64,000 nucleotides of DNA from Bacteroidota bacterium (GCA_016718805.1 JADKCP010000001.1:310001-374000); one strand, 5' to 3'. Shown: positions 27,181-36,287, counted from the first letter of the stretch. A program made the numbers and translations. The notes: generated by a model not told the origin, from the sequence alone.

Positions 27181-28230
27181 CTATTCATCTTTCTTCAATA
27201 GCGAATCCCAACCCTGAGCGGTTAATGGGTAAAGCGCTCCATTGCGTGCTATTAAATTAGTTCCTGCCGATTTCGCTGTCATGTGTCCAATTACAGTAAA
27301 ATTGGGGTTTCCTTTTATTTTATCGTAGTCTTTTAGATCAATTGTAAACAGCAATTCATAATCTTCTCCACCACTTAACGCACAAACTGTTGGGTCAAGG
27401 TTAAATTCACGCGCCATGTTTATTGTGGTTGGATCAAGGGGTATTTTTTCTTCATATAAACTACAACCCAGTTTTGATGACTCACACAGATGCAGCATCT
27501 CCGACGACAGTCCATCTGATACATCAATCATCGAAGTTGGTTTAATTTCAAGCTTTTTCAATAAAACAGGCACGTCCATTCTTGCTTCCGGTTTTAACTG
27601 GCGCTCTAAAATATAATCGTGCCCTTCAAGGTCGGGCTGAATCTTTGGATTTGTTTTAAATACTTCTTTTTCGCGTTCAAGCAATTGCAATCCCACGTAA
27701 GCACCACCTAAATCGCCCGAAACTACTACTAAGTCGCTTTCTTTCGCCGTATCGCGTCGCACAAGATCAGATGCATCTACTTCACCAATAGCAGTAATGC
27801 TTAACACCAATCCCGAAGTCGAGCTGGTTGTATCACCTCCCACCAAATCAACCGTGCATTTGTTACAAGCCAAATATATTCCTTCATACAATTCTTCCAA
27901 GGCTTCTACCGAAAAGCGGTTCGATATAGCAATAGAAACGGTAATTTGTTTTGGTACCGCATTCATCGCGTACACATCCGAAAGGTTTACCATTACCGAT
28001 TTGTAGCCTAAGTGTTTCAAGGGCATGTACATCAAATCAAAATGCACGCCTTCAACCAGCATGTCGGTGGTAACAACTGTTTGCTTATTATTATACTCAA
28101 TTACTGCACAGTCATCGCCAACTCCCAGTATCGAACTGTCATTTTTAAGTACTATGTTTTTTGTAAGGTGTTTTATGATGCCAAATTCGCCCAATTCACC
28201 CAATTCTGTTCTGCCGCTATTTTCTGTCAT
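27181..28230 (-). CDS. thiL: Thiamine-monophosphate kinase
   Basis: 349 residues. ThiL phosphorylates thiamine monophosphate to thiamine diphosphate, the cofactor form. It begins ELGEFGIIKHL as in the family. The metal- and ATP-binding motifs are GVGDDCAVI, TTDMLVEGVHFD, DLVGGDTTSS and DVSDGLSSE. Other thiamine genes are absent and no TPP riboswitch is seen. The -7 box ends four bases before the ATG, so translation from a leaderless message is likely. It is convergent with the GT-C-like gene. Confidence 0.95.
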   Translation of the reverse strand: MTENSGRTELGELGEFGIIKHLTKNIVLKNDSSILGVGDDCAVIEYNNKQTVVTTDMLVEGVHFDLMYMPLKHLGYKSVMVNLSDVYAMNAVPKQITVSIAISNRFSVEALEELYEGIYLACNKCTVDLVGGDTTSSTSGLVLSITAIGEVDASDLVRRDTAKESDLVVVSGDLGGAYVGLQLLEREKEVFKTNPKIQPDLEGHDYILERQLKPEARMDVPVLLKKLEIKPTSMIDVSDGLSSEMLHLCESSKLGCSLYEEKIPLDPTTINMAREFNLDPTVCALSGGEDYELLFTIDLKDYDKIKGNPNFTVIGHMTAKSAGTNLIARNGALYPLTAQGWDSLLKKDE

Positions 28231-28234
28231 TCCG

Positions 28235-28242
28235 CAAAAGTA
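28235..28242 (-). promoter_or_regulatory. -7 box TACTTTTG directly before thiL
   Basis: Minus-strand match to TAnnTTTG; only CGGA separates it from the thiL ATG at 28230. If functional, transcription starts at or inside the start codon. Confidence 0.5.
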
Positions 28243-28304
28243 AATTTTTTCTCAGCTGTTTAGTAAAAAAGGTCATGAACTCTGCGAACAAAATGGAATT
28301 TTGA

Positions 28305-28336
28305 TTTGCACCAATACCTTTTTTTAGGTATTTTTG
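28305..28336 (+). promoter_or_regulatory. Promoter of the suf operon (TTTG-N20-TATTTTTG)
   Basis: TTTG at 28305-28308 and TATTTTTG at 28329-28336 with a 20-nt spacer match the Bacteroidota promoter consensus. Predicted transcription starts near 28343, leaving a leader of about 100 nt before the first gene. Confidence 0.8.
28313..28332 (+). promoter_or_regulatory. Candidate operator AATACCT-N6-AGGTATT over the suf -7 box
   Basis: Perfect 7-bp inverted repeat, arms 28313-28319 and 28326-28332, spacer TTTTTT. The right arm overlaps the -7 element, the position expected for a repressor. Confidence 0.55.
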
Positions 28337-28343
28337 TGCTGTG

Positions 28344-28360
28344 TTTAGATTATTTCTAAA
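28344..28360 (+). promoter_or_regulatory. Candidate operator TTTAGA-N5-TCTAAA at the suf transcription start
   Basis: Perfect 6-bp inverted repeat, arms 28344-28349 and 28355-28360, lying on the predicted start of transcription. It does not resemble a classical Fur box. Confidence 0.45.
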
Positions 28361-28446
28361 TAAGATGTGGGGCTTGCTAACAGTGTAATTGATACCTGTA
28401 GTATAGTTGAAGTCCTTTATTTACAAAGCTTTTAAATAGGTAAAAC

Positions 28447-28773
28447 ATGATAACTGTATCTGAAAATGCGAAGCAACACGCATTAAGTTTGATGAAAAAT
28501 GAAAACCGCCCTGAAGGAACTTTCATTCGGGTAGGAGTTGAAGGTGGAGGTTGCAGCGGACTTTCCTATAAATTAGAATTTGATAACGAAAAGCGTGAAG
28601 GCGACCAGGTATTTGAGGACAAAGGAATTAAGATTACTGTCGATAAAAAGAGTTTCTTATACCTAATAGGTACCGAACTAGATTATACCGGTGGCTTAAA
28701 TGGAAAGGGTTTTGTTTTTAATAATCCCAACGCTAGCCGCACATGTGGTTGCGGTGAAAGTTTTAGTGTATAA
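28447..28773 (+). CDS. A-type iron-sulfur carrier (SufA/IscA family)
   Basis: 108 residues, typical length. A-type carriers hold an iron-sulfur cluster or iron and pass it to target proteins. The three conserved cysteines are Cys36 in GGGCSGLSY and Cys100/Cys102 in RTCGCGESF. As the first gene of the suf operon it is best called SufA-like, though IscA and ErpA cannot be told apart by motif. sufB follows after 126 bp without an obvious terminator. Confidence 0.93.
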   Translation: MITVSENAKQHALSLMKNENRPEGTFIRVGVEGGGCSGLSYKLEFDNEKREGDQVFEDKGIKITVDKKSFLYLIGTELDYTGGLNGKGFVFNNPNASRTCGCGESFSV

Positions 28774-28899
28774 CTGAAGATGTTAGAATATGCTTTCCAA
28801 TTATGCGGTTTATGCTTCACTCCGTTAAACAAATCAGCTATCAAATCAGTTTATTAACAATAACAACTTCCTCAACTAAATGCAAAAGGAAGCATAAAT

Positions 28900-30339
28900 A
28901 TGGCAAACGAATTATTTGAAGAAATTTCACAAAGCGAATACAAATACGGCTTTGTTACCAATATTGAGTCTGACAATGCCCCTAAAGGCTTAAGCGAAGA
29001 CATAGTGCGCTTTATTTCAAAAAAGAAAAATGAGCCGCAGTTTATGCTCGATTTTAGACTGAAAGCATTTCGCTATTGGCAAAAAATGAAGGAGCCCACA
29101 TGGGCGCACGTGCATTATCCGGAGATTAATTTTCAAGACATTATTTATTATTCAGCACCAAAACAAAAGCCCGTTTTAAATAGTTTGGATGAAGTGGATC
29201 CTGAATTATTAAAGACTCTTGAAAAACTTGGTATCTCTTTGGAAGAGCAAAAGCGTTTAACAGGTGTAGCTGTTGATTTTGTGATGGACAGCGTTTCTGT
29301 TAAAACTTCTTTTAAAGAAAAACTAGCCGAATTAGGTATCATCTTTTGTTCATTTGGAGAAGCAGTACAAAATCATCCTGAGCTTATTAAAAAGTACATG
29401 GGTACTGTTGTTCCATATACCGATAACTTTTATGCTGCACTCAATTCGGCAGTATTTACGGATGGCTCTTTTTGCTATATACCAAAAGGAGTGCGTTGCC
29501 CAATGGAACTATCTACCTATTTTCGCATCAATTCGGCCGGGACAGGTCAGTTTGAACGCACACTCATTATTGCCGATCAAGACGCCTATGTGAGTTACTT
29601 GGAAGGCTGCACAGCACCTATGCGCGACGAAAATCAGTTACATGCAGCAGTTGTTGAAATAGTTTCGCATCAAAATGCCGAGGTAAAATACAGTACCGTT
29701 CAAAACTGGTATCCCGGTGATAAGGATGGAAAGGGAGGGATTTATAATTTCGTAACCAAGCGCGGAATTTGCTTAGAAAAAAATGCAAAAATTTCGTGGA
29801 CGCAGGTAGAAACCGGTTCTGCAATTACTTGGAAATACCCAAGCGTAATTTTAAAAGGCGATAATTCAGTAGGCGAATTCTACTCGGTAGCGGTAACCAA
29901 TAATTTTCAGCAAGCCGATACCGGTACCAAAATGATTCACCTTGGCAAAAATTCAAAAAGCACCATCATTAGCAAAGGAATATCCTGTGGTAAAAGCAAC
30001 AACAGTTACCGCGGTTTGGTGCGCATTGCAAAAGGTGCTGACAAGGCCCGCAATTTTTCGCAGTGCGATAGTTTGCTCATGGGCGATAAATGTGGAGCAC
30101 ATACGTTTCCTTACATCGAAATAAATAATAAATCAGCCATAGTAGAACACGAAGCTACCACATCGAAGGTAGGAGAAGATCAAATTTTTTATTGCAAACA
30201 AAGAGGTATCGATACTGAAAAAGCAATTGGTTTAATTGTAAACGGTTATTGCAAGGAAGTGTTTAATCAATTGCCGATGGAATTTGCAGTAGAAGCACAG
30301 AAACTGCTAAGTGTGAGTTTAGAAGGAAGTGTAGGATAG
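28900..30339 (+). CDS. sufB: Fe-S cluster assembly scaffold SufB
   Basis: 479 residues. SufB is the main scaffold subunit of the SufBC2D complex on which new clusters form in the cytoplasm. It has the SufB N-terminal region and a right-handed beta-helix core. Family signatures include GVRCPMELSTYFRIN, SYLEGCTAPM, VQNWYPGD, KISWTQVETGSAITW, IISKGISCGKSNNSYRGLV, and the C-terminal VEHEATTSKV. An SD-like AAAGGAAG (28885-28892) precedes the ATG. Confidence 0.97.
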   Translation: MANELFEEISQSEYKYGFVTNIESDNAPKGLSEDIVRFISKKKNEPQFMLDFRLKAFRYWQKMKEPTWAHVHYPEINFQDIIYYSAPKQKPVLNSLDEVDPELLKTLEKLGISLEEQKRLTGVAVDFVMDSVSVKTSFKEKLAELGIIFCSFGEAVQNHPELIKKYMGTVVPYTDNFYAALNSAVFTDGSFCYIPKGVRCPMELSTYFRINSAGTGQFERTLIIADQDAYVSYLEGCTAPMRDENQLHAAVVEIVSHQNAEVKYSTVQNWYPGDKDGKGGIYNFVTKRGICLEKNAKISWTQVETGSAITWKYPSVILKGDNSVGEFYSVAVTNNFQQADTGTKMIHLGKNSKSTIISKGISCGKSNNSYRGLVRIAKGADKARNFSQCDSLLMGDKCGAHTFPYIEINNKSAIVEHEATTSKVGEDQIFYCKQRGIDTEKAIGLIVNGYCKEVFNQLPMEFAVEAQKLLSVSLEGSVG

Positions 30340-30387
30340 TATGTTCATGTAAGAGTAGTAAACGAGAATTATTAAACAGAGAGAGAT

Positions 30388-31152
30388 ATGTTGAAAATAA
30401 AAAATTTACAAGCCAGTATTGACGGGAAAGAAATTTTAAAGGGAATTAATTTAGAAGTAAAAGCTGGCGAAGTACACGCAATTATGGGTCCTAACGGATC
30501 GGGTAAAAGTACCTTGGCTGCCATATTAGCCGGGCGTTCTGAATATGAAGTAACCGGAGGTGAAGTTGTATACAAAGGCAACGATTTATTAGAAATGGAG
30601 GCCGAAGTACGAGCACGTGAAGGTGTATTTTTAGCTTTCCAATACCCGGTAGAAATTCCGGGAGTAAGCAATATTAACTTTTTGAAAACAGCCTTAAACT
30701 CTATTCGCGAGCACAAAGGGATGGAAGCAATAGAGCCGAAGGAGTTTTTAAAAATGGTGAAAGAGAAACAAAAGCTAGTTGAACTCGATGGAAAATTGGC
30801 CAACCGTAGCGTTAATGAAGGCTTTAGCGGAGGCGAAAAAAAGCGCAACGAAATATTTCAAATGGCAATGTTAGAACCAAGTTTAGCAATACTCGATGAA
30901 ACCGATAGTGGATTAGACATTGATGCCTTGCGAATTGTAGCCAACGGTGTAAATAAACTCAAAACAAAAGACAATGCTACGATTGTAGTAACACACTACC
31001 AGCGATTACTCGATTATATTGTGCCCGATTTTGTACATGTGTTATACAAAGGAAAAATTGTAAAATCAGGAGGGAAGGAACTTGCTCTTGAACTAGAAGA
31101 AAAAGGCTATGATTGGATTAAGGAAGAAATTGGTGAAACCATTGGTGCTTGA
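30388..31152 (+). CDS. sufC: Fe-S cluster assembly ATPase SufC
   Basis: 254 residues, an ABC-type ATPase that drives the SufBC2D scaffold. Walker A is GPNGSGKST (34-42), the signature is FSGGEKKRNEI, and Walker B is LAILDETDSGLD, where the SufC-typical DETDSGLD replaces the usual DEPTSALD. It lies 48 bp after sufB. Confidence 0.97.
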   Translation: MLKIKNLQASIDGKEILKGINLEVKAGEVHAIMGPNGSGKSTLAAILAGRSEYEVTGGEVVYKGNDLLEMEAEVRAREGVFLAFQYPVEIPGVSNINFLKTALNSIREHKGMEAIEPKEFLKMVKEKQKLVELDGKLANRSVNEGFSGGEKKRNEIFQMAMLEPSLAILDETDSGLDIDALRIVANGVNKLKTKDNATIVVTHYQRLLDYIVPDFVHVLYKGKIVKSGGKELALELEEKGYDWIKEEIGETIGA

Positions 31153-31227
31153 TAAGTAACAATAACTAAAAAATTCAATTGGTGCTCAGAAGTGAACACC
31201 AAAATCAAGCAAAAAAATACCGTTGAA

Positions 31228-32550
31228 ATGACAGATTTAGTGACTACAAAAACATTAACCGATACCATAGGCAAGGCTTTTGAGAACCATCTTTCAAAAT
31301 TAAATGCCAACTCTGCAGTTCGCTCTATGCGTGTAATGGCGATGGAGAACTTCCTAAGCATGGGTTTTCCCGACAAAAAAAATGAAGAGTATAAATATAC
31401 TCCAATCGCTTCTTTTATAGACGATAGTTTTGGATTGGAAACAGAGGAGCGAATTGAGATTCCACTAAAGCGATTTAAGAAATTACTGCCGCTTAAAAAT
31501 GCACATGTTATTGTACTTATTAACGGAATATTTTCAGATGAGCACTCTCAACTAATTCCTACCGACAGCAGCATATTTATCAGCAACCTTGCAGCAATTT
31601 ACGCTTCCCAAAAGGAAACTATTGAAAAGCATTTTGCACAGTATGCCGATAGTTCAAAAGACGCTTTTAGCGCATTAAATACAGCACTTGCAAAAGATGG
31701 TGCTTATATTCGAATAGCTGCCGGTACTGTTGTAAATGAACCGGTGCACATCATCAATTTAATTGCCAATAAGAAAAACTTATTAGTGAATTCGCGCAAT
31801 TTAATTTTAGTTGAGAAATCAGCAAAGGTGGATATCGTAGAAACTTTTGTGAGTTTGGATTCTGCCGCGAGCGAAAAACTCTTTACAAATCATTTAAGTG
31901 AAGTTATTTTAGAAGAAAACGCACAAGCTACTTACTGTCGTATTCAAGCGGAAGAAGACAATGTAACACAAGTAAACACAACGCAAGTACAACAACACAA
32001 AGGAAGTAATTTTACAACCCATACTTTTTCATTAAGTGGTGCTTTAGTGCGCAATAATCTATCAATTGTACTCGCCGATGAACAATGTGAAACACATTTA
32101 TATGGCTTGTATTTACCGCGAAAAAACGAGTTAATGGACAACCATACTTTAGTTGATCATCACATGCCCAACTGCTATAGTAACGAGTTGTACAAAGGAA
32201 TTATGTGCAATGATTCCACAGCAGTATTCAATGGAAAAATATATGTTCGACCGGATGCTCAAAAAACGAATGCATATCAATCCAATAAGAATATGCTGGT
32301 AGATGATGGTTCCAGTGTAAATACGAAACCTCAGTTAGAAATATATGCCGATGATGTAAAATGTAGCCATGGAAGCAGTACGGGGCGATTGGATGAAGAG
32401 GCAATGTTTTATTTGCGTTCGCGAGGTATTGGAGAATCAGCTGCTAAAAAATTACTGCTGAAAGCATTTGCTGAAGAAGTTGTAAATACCATCACACATG
32501 AACCATTAAAAGCTTACGTTGACGGGCTAATTGAAAACCGTTTCGCCTGA
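31228..32550 (+). CDS. sufD: Fe-S cluster assembly protein SufD
   Basis: 440 residues from the ATG at 31228; a GTG twelve codons upstream (31192) is the alternative. SufD pairs with SufB in the SufBC2D complex and helps bring iron. The C-terminal region is SufD-like: LPRKNELMDNHTLVDHH, GKIYVRPDAQKTNAYQSN, ADDVKCSHGSSTGRLDEEAM and YLRSRGI. It lies 75 bp after sufC (39 bp if the GTG is used). Confidence 0.95.
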   Translation: MTDLVTTKTLTDTIGKAFENHLSKLNANSAVRSMRVMAMENFLSMGFPDKKNEEYKYTPIASFIDDSFGLETEERIEIPLKRFKKLLPLKNAHVIVLINGIFSDEHSQLIPTDSSIFISNLAAIYASQKETIEKHFAQYADSSKDAFSALNTALAKDGAYIRIAAGTVVNEPVHIINLIANKKNLLVNSRNLILVEKSAKVDIVETFVSLDSAASEKLFTNHLSEVILEENAQATYCRIQAEEDNVTQVNTTQVQQHKGSNFTTHTFSLSGALVRNNLSIVLADEQCETHLYGLYLPRKNELMDNHTLVDHHMPNCYSNELYKGIMCNDSTAVFNGKIYVRPDAQKTNAYQSNKNMLVDDGSSVNTKPQLEIYADDVKCSHGSSTGRLDEEAMFYLRSRGIGESAAKKLLLKAFAEEVVNTITHEPLKAYVDGLIENRFA

Positions 32551-32572
32551 TTTTGACTAATGCTTAATAAAA

Positions 32573-33820
32573 ATGAATATAGTTGCAACACCTTATACAC
32601 CGCTATTTGATATAGAAAATCTCCGCAAAGATTTCCCGATTTTAGCTACAAAGGTGCATGCAAAACCATTGATATACCTCGATAACGGCGCCACTGCTCA
32701 AAAACCAAAGCAGGTGCTCGACACCATACAAAATTATTATCAAATCAGTAATGCCAATGTACACCGAGGTGTGCATCAGCTAAGCCAACAAGCCACAAGT
32801 TTATTTGACAAGGCTCGGCAAACTGTGCAAAGACACTTGAATGCCGCTAAGCAAGAGGAAATTATTTTTACTAAAGGCACTACCGAAAGTTTGTGTTTAC
32901 TCGCCGCTACTTTTGAAAATACCGTTATTAAAAAAGGGGATGAAATAATAATTTCAGAAATGGAGCACCACTCGAACATTGTGCCTTGGCAAGTGCTGGC
33001 CGAAAAGGTAGGTGCAATTATTAAAGTGCTACCTGTAAATGATGCTGGTGAGATTTCTATTGAGAATTTTAAGAAGACAATCAATACTAAAAGTAAACTG
33101 CTTGCAATTACCCAAGTTTCAAATACCCTGGGCAGCATTAATCCTATTCAGGAAATGTGCAACATTGCGCATCAAAACAATGTATTGGTTGTTGCGGATG
33201 GAGCACAGGCAGTTCCGCACATGCAGGTAGATGTGCAACAACTGGATTGTGATTTTTATGTGTACAGTGGTCATAAACTATTTGGACCCACCGGCATTGG
33301 AATACTTTACGGAAAGGAAATACTCCTAAATACTTTGCCCCCATATCAAACAGGAGGAGGCATGATAAAAACAGTGAGTTTTGCAAAAACGGAATATGCA
33401 GAATTACCACAAAAATTTGAAGCAGGAACACCAAATATAGAAGGGGCAATAGGTTTAGCGAGTGCTATTGACTATGTTAACTCAATTGGTTTTGAACTGA
33501 TTCAACGCTATGAGCAAGATTTATTAAACTATGCAACTGCTCAATTACAAGCCATTGAAGGACTCAAAATTATTGGTACTGCCCAACATAAAGCAAGTGT
33601 GCTTTCGTTTGTTATTGAAGGGCTGCATCCTTTTGATGTAGGTACTATTTTAGATCAACAAGGAATTGCTGTGCGAACAGGTCATCATTGTACCCAACCA
33701 CTTATGCAACGATTTGGAATACCGGGAACTATACGCGCCTCCTTTGCATTTTACAATACTTTTGAGGAAATAGATGCTTTAACTAAGGGAGTAAATAAGG
33801 CAGTTAAAATGTTGAAATAA
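32573..33820 (+). CDS. sufS: Cysteine desulfurase SufS
   Basis: 415 residues, a PLP enzyme that takes sulfur from cysteine, leaving alanine, and holds it as a persulfide. PLP-binding Lys235 is in YSGHKLFGPTG and the persulfide Cys373 is in RTGHHCTQPLM, the RxGHHCxxP form typical of type II desulfurases. SufE, encoded next, accepts the sulfur. There are 22 bp between sufD and sufS. Confidence 0.97.
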   Translation: MNIVATPYTPLFDIENLRKDFPILATKVHAKPLIYLDNGATAQKPKQVLDTIQNYYQISNANVHRGVHQLSQQATSLFDKARQTVQRHLNAAKQEEIIFTKGTTESLCLLAATFENTVIKKGDEIIISEMEHHSNIVPWQVLAEKVGAIIKVLPVNDAGEISIENFKKTINTKSKLLAITQVSNTLGSINPIQEMCNIAHQNNVLVVADGAQAVPHMQVDVQQLDCDFYVYSGHKLFGPTGIGILYGKEILLNTLPPYQTGGGMIKTVSFAKTEYAELPQKFEAGTPNIEGAIGLASAIDYVNSIGFELIQRYEQDLLNYATAQLQAIEGLKIIGTAQHKASVLSFVIEGLHPFDVGTILDQQGIAVRTGHHCTQPLMQRFGIPGTIRASFAFYNTFEEIDALTKGVNKAVKMLK

Positions 33821-33854
33821 TTCGGGGAATAAGCATCAATAAGCGGCTATATTA

Positions 33855-34283
33855 ATGACAATAGAAGAAACCGAAAGGGAAATTTGCGAAGAGTTTGAAT
33901 TGTTTGAAGACGATTGGGAAGGAAAATACGAGCATCTGATTGAGCTTGGAAAAAAGCTTCCATTAATTGATGCTAACTACAAGGTGGCTGAAAAATTAAT
34001 AAAAGGTTGTCAGTCGCAAGTATGGTTACATAGTGAAAACATAGATAATAAAATTAGGTATACTGCCGACAGCGATGCAATAATAACGAAAGGTTTGGTT
34101 GCATTATTAATACGCGTATTAAGCAATCATACCGCCGAAGAAATTGTACAAGCAAAATTAAGTTTTATTGATACAATTGGATTGAAGGAACACTTATCAC
34201 CAACACGCAGCAATGGCTTATTAAATATGGTGAAACAAATGAAATTGGATGCTTTGGCATTAACTACTAACCCCAATGTTTAA
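33855..34283 (+). CDS. sufE: Sulfur acceptor SufE
   Basis: 142 residues. SufE takes the persulfide sulfur from SufS and passes it to SufB. The acceptor is Cys52 in LIKGCQSQVW, the family motif. It starts 34 bp after sufS and ends six bp before the next gene. Confidence 0.95.
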   Translation: MTIEETEREICEEFELFEDDWEGKYEHLIELGKKLPLIDANYKVAEKLIKGCQSQVWLHSENIDNKIRYTADSDAIITKGLVALLIRVLSNHTAEEIVQAKLSFIDTIGLKEHLSPTRSNGLLNMVKQMKLDALALTTNPNV

Positions 34284-34289
34284 TACAGA

Positions 34290-34619
34290 ATGGCAGCAAT
34301 AATAAACACCGAAAATAAAGAACTTGCCGACAAGGTAATTGATGTATTAAAAACTATTTATGATCCTGAAATACCTGTCGATATTTGGGAACTGGGATTA
34401 ATTTATGAAGTAAATATTAATTCAGATAATGAGGTGGAAGTGAAAATGACATTAACCTCACCATCCTGCCCTGTTGCTGAAACATTACCTCCTGAAACCG
34501 AACAAAAGATAGCTGAAGTAGAGGGTGTGCGTAAAGCTAAAGTTGAAATTACTTTTGAGCCACCTTGGGAAAAAAGCATGATGAGTGAAGTGGCACAATT
34601 GGAATTAGGATTTATGTAA
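34290..34619 (+). CDS. sufT: SufT-like MIP18/DUF59 protein
   Basis: 109 residues with one DUF59 (MIP18) domain: LKTIYDPEIPVDIWELGLIY and SPSCPVAETLPPE. SufT proteins help mature iron-sulfur proteins and are often encoded in suf operons, in line with its place six bp after sufE. Related DUF59 proteins such as PaaD act elsewhere; the neighbours support SufT. Confidence 0.92.
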   Translation: MAAIINTENKELADKVIDVLKTIYDPEIPVDIWELGLIYEVNINSDNEVEVKMTLTSPSCPVAETLPPETEQKIAEVEGVRKAKVEITFEPPWEKSMMSEVAQLELGFM

Positions 34620-34678
34620 ATAATGGTTTTTGAAAACTATTTTTTTCAAGTATAAGTTACAAAAAGCACTAAGTAAGC

Positions 34679-35182
34679 ATGGAAATTACAAATAAAGTAG
34701 CTGCCAGCGGTCTCATCACGCTTGATTTGGAAGAGTTTTATCCTGAAGGAGAAAGGGTGTTGGTGGATATTAAAGAGCAACTTTTTCAAGGGTTAATTTT
34801 GCGTGAAAAGGAATTTAGAGCATTTATACAAGATATGGATTGGAGTACTTATCGAGATAAATTTGTCGCCATCACTTGCTCAACCGATGCTATAGTCCCC
34901 ACTTGGGCATATATGCTACTCACCGCTGCTTTAGCGCCTTTTGCAAAGAAAATTGTATTCGGAAATCTGGAGCAATTAGAACAAAGTATTTTTCAGGAAA
35001 CACTCGCAAAATTAAATTTAACCCAATACAAGGACGCAAGAATTGTTGTAAAAGGTTGTGGCAAACTACCGATTCCCAAAGGCGCTTTTGTTGAGTTAAC
35101 AAGTCTTTTGCAACCACTTGCAAAAAGCATTATGTATGGCGAGCCTTGCTCAACAGTGCCACTTTATAAAAGAAAAGACTAA
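34679..35182 (+). CDS. DUF2480 family protein
   Basis: 167 residues. I recognise the Bacteroidota-specific DUF2480 family (LDLEEFYPEGERVLVDIKEQ, LREKEFRAFIQDMDWSTY, STDAIVPTWAYMLL). No function has been established. It is the last gene of the suf run, 59 bp after sufT, and this association is common in the phylum, so a part in iron-sulfur assembly is a fair guess. Cysteines in ITCSTDA, VKGCGKLP and GEPCSTVP are worth testing. No clear terminator follows. Confidence 0.85.
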   Translation: MEITNKVAASGLITLDLEEFYPEGERVLVDIKEQLFQGLILREKEFRAFIQDMDWSTYRDKFVAITCSTDAIVPTWAYMLLTAALAPFAKKIVFGNLEQLEQSIFQETLAKLNLTQYKDARIVVKGCGKLPIPKGAFVELTSLLQPLAKSIMYGEPCSTVPLYKRKD

Positions 35183-35307
35183 GGTTCGATTGCACTGGAC
35201 TTGACTTACAGTAGTACAAATCAAAATTTAAGAACATGCTGCAAATATTTAGTAGCCCCCATTTTTGGCGAGCTAATAAATCTGTTGGAGTAATTTAATC
35301 ACTCAGT

Positions 35308-36123
35308 TTATTTTTTGACCTTCACAAGCGATTGCTCATAGTCGACTAGAGCTTTGCTTATTTGTTGTGCTGCACAAGGAAACGAAACAGCAACTATGCG
35401 ACTTATTTCTTTGATGCGATTATCAAATTTGCATTTAGCAATCCCTCCACTTAGTTCTTTCCCTTCACGGTTGAGTACTGAATAATGCACCCGTAATTCA
35501 CGTTCATACGTATCGTTTTGCAATTGCATTACATCTTCAAAACTGTTTCTTAATTCAAATTGATTGATGAATAAAAAATTCTCTGCTTTTGTTTTTTCAT
35601 GCAAACGCTCCAACAAAGTTGTATCAATAAGAATTGTTTTCATATAGCGCTCAATGGTATCGCGCACTGTATACACTTCGCCGTTTTTAATAGTAGCTTC
35701 TTTTTGGGCTGCTTGTTTTTTAGGAACAACTTTAGTAATAAATCGTTCCTTTTCGTTTCTTCTAATAGGTGTGAAAACAAAGGATATTCCAGAATAAATT
35801 TCTACCAATTGACTTTCATTTGCAGTAGTTTCATCGTGCAGAATTGTATGGGTTTCATTTTTTAATTGAACAGTATTGTCCAATACACGATCAAATGCAA
35901 TACGAAAGCGCTCTACAATTTGTGGTTGATTCAATTGATTTACACCACCAATTTCGCGATCCATGTCGCTCATGTACATATCCGGTTCAAAGGGAATAAT
36001 CAGCGTTTTTTTATGTACTGTGCTATCTGAGGGAATTATATCAATAGTGCTGTCTTGTGCTTTACAGAATAATCCTTGAAAAACGCATAGTAATACAAAA
36101 AGTAGTTGGACGAATTTATTCAC
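35308..36123 (-). CDS. Exported protein of unknown function
   Basis: 271 residues, not recognised. A clear signal peptide (FVQLLFVLLCVFQGLFC) ends before KAQD. There are no further membrane segments and no sorting domain, so it is probably periplasmic. The rest mixes alpha and beta structure (EIYSGISFVFTPIRRNEK, NREGKELSGGIAKCKFDNR). It faces the suf operon tail-to-tail; rseP lies upstream on the same strand, 164 bp away, with a weak terminator between them. Confidence 0.65.
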   Translation of the reverse strand: MNKFVQLLFVLLCVFQGLFCKAQDSTIDIIPSDSTVHKKTLIIPFEPDMYMSDMDREIGGVNQLNQPQIVERFRIAFDRVLDNTVQLKNETHTILHDETTANESQLVEIYSGISFVFTPIRRNEKERFITKVVPKKQAAQKEATIKNGEVYTVRDTIERYMKTILIDTTLLERLHEKTKAENFLFINQFELRNSFEDVMQLQNDTYERELRVHYSVLNREGKELSGGIAKCKFDNRIKEISRIVAVSFPCAAQQISKALVDYEQSLVKVKK

Positions 36124-36175
36124 GGCATTAATTTTTGGTAAAATTAAGGAGGAGATGTTTTCGTTTGTTTTGAAT

Positions 36176-36195
36176 AAAAAGTAGTTATTAACTAC
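36176..36195 (-). terminator. Possible terminator after rseP
   Basis: On the minus strand GTAGTTAATAACTAC forms a short AT-rich hairpin followed by TTTTT. Wider pairing is possible: ACTACC (36191-36196) with GGTAGT (36230-36235). The stem is weak. Confidence 0.4.
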
Positions 36196-36287
36196 CCTTT
36201 GCTTACTACTTACTATCCTAATTTTAAAAGGTAGTAATAAGCGAATTACACCATTAGTGCCGAAAATTATTTACACCGAAATAAGCT

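Noticed and set aside
27146..27186. GAATAGT/ACTATTC inverted repeat between the GT-C-like gene and thiL as a terminator
   Set aside because: The loop would be 27 nt and one arm includes the thiL stop codon; no T-run follows.
28231..28446. TPP riboswitch near thiL
   Set aside because: The thiL box lies four bases from its ATG, leaving no room for a leader; the remaining spacer belongs to the suf promoter and lacks the conserved TPP elements.
31192..31227. GTG start for sufD twelve codons upstream
   Set aside because: The added residues do not look like SufD and an ATG is available at 31228; the GTG cannot be fully excluded.
35183..35307. Terminator or small RNA between DUF2480 and the exported unknown
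   Set aside because: No stem with a T-run and no recognisable RNA; it is simply a convergent spacer.
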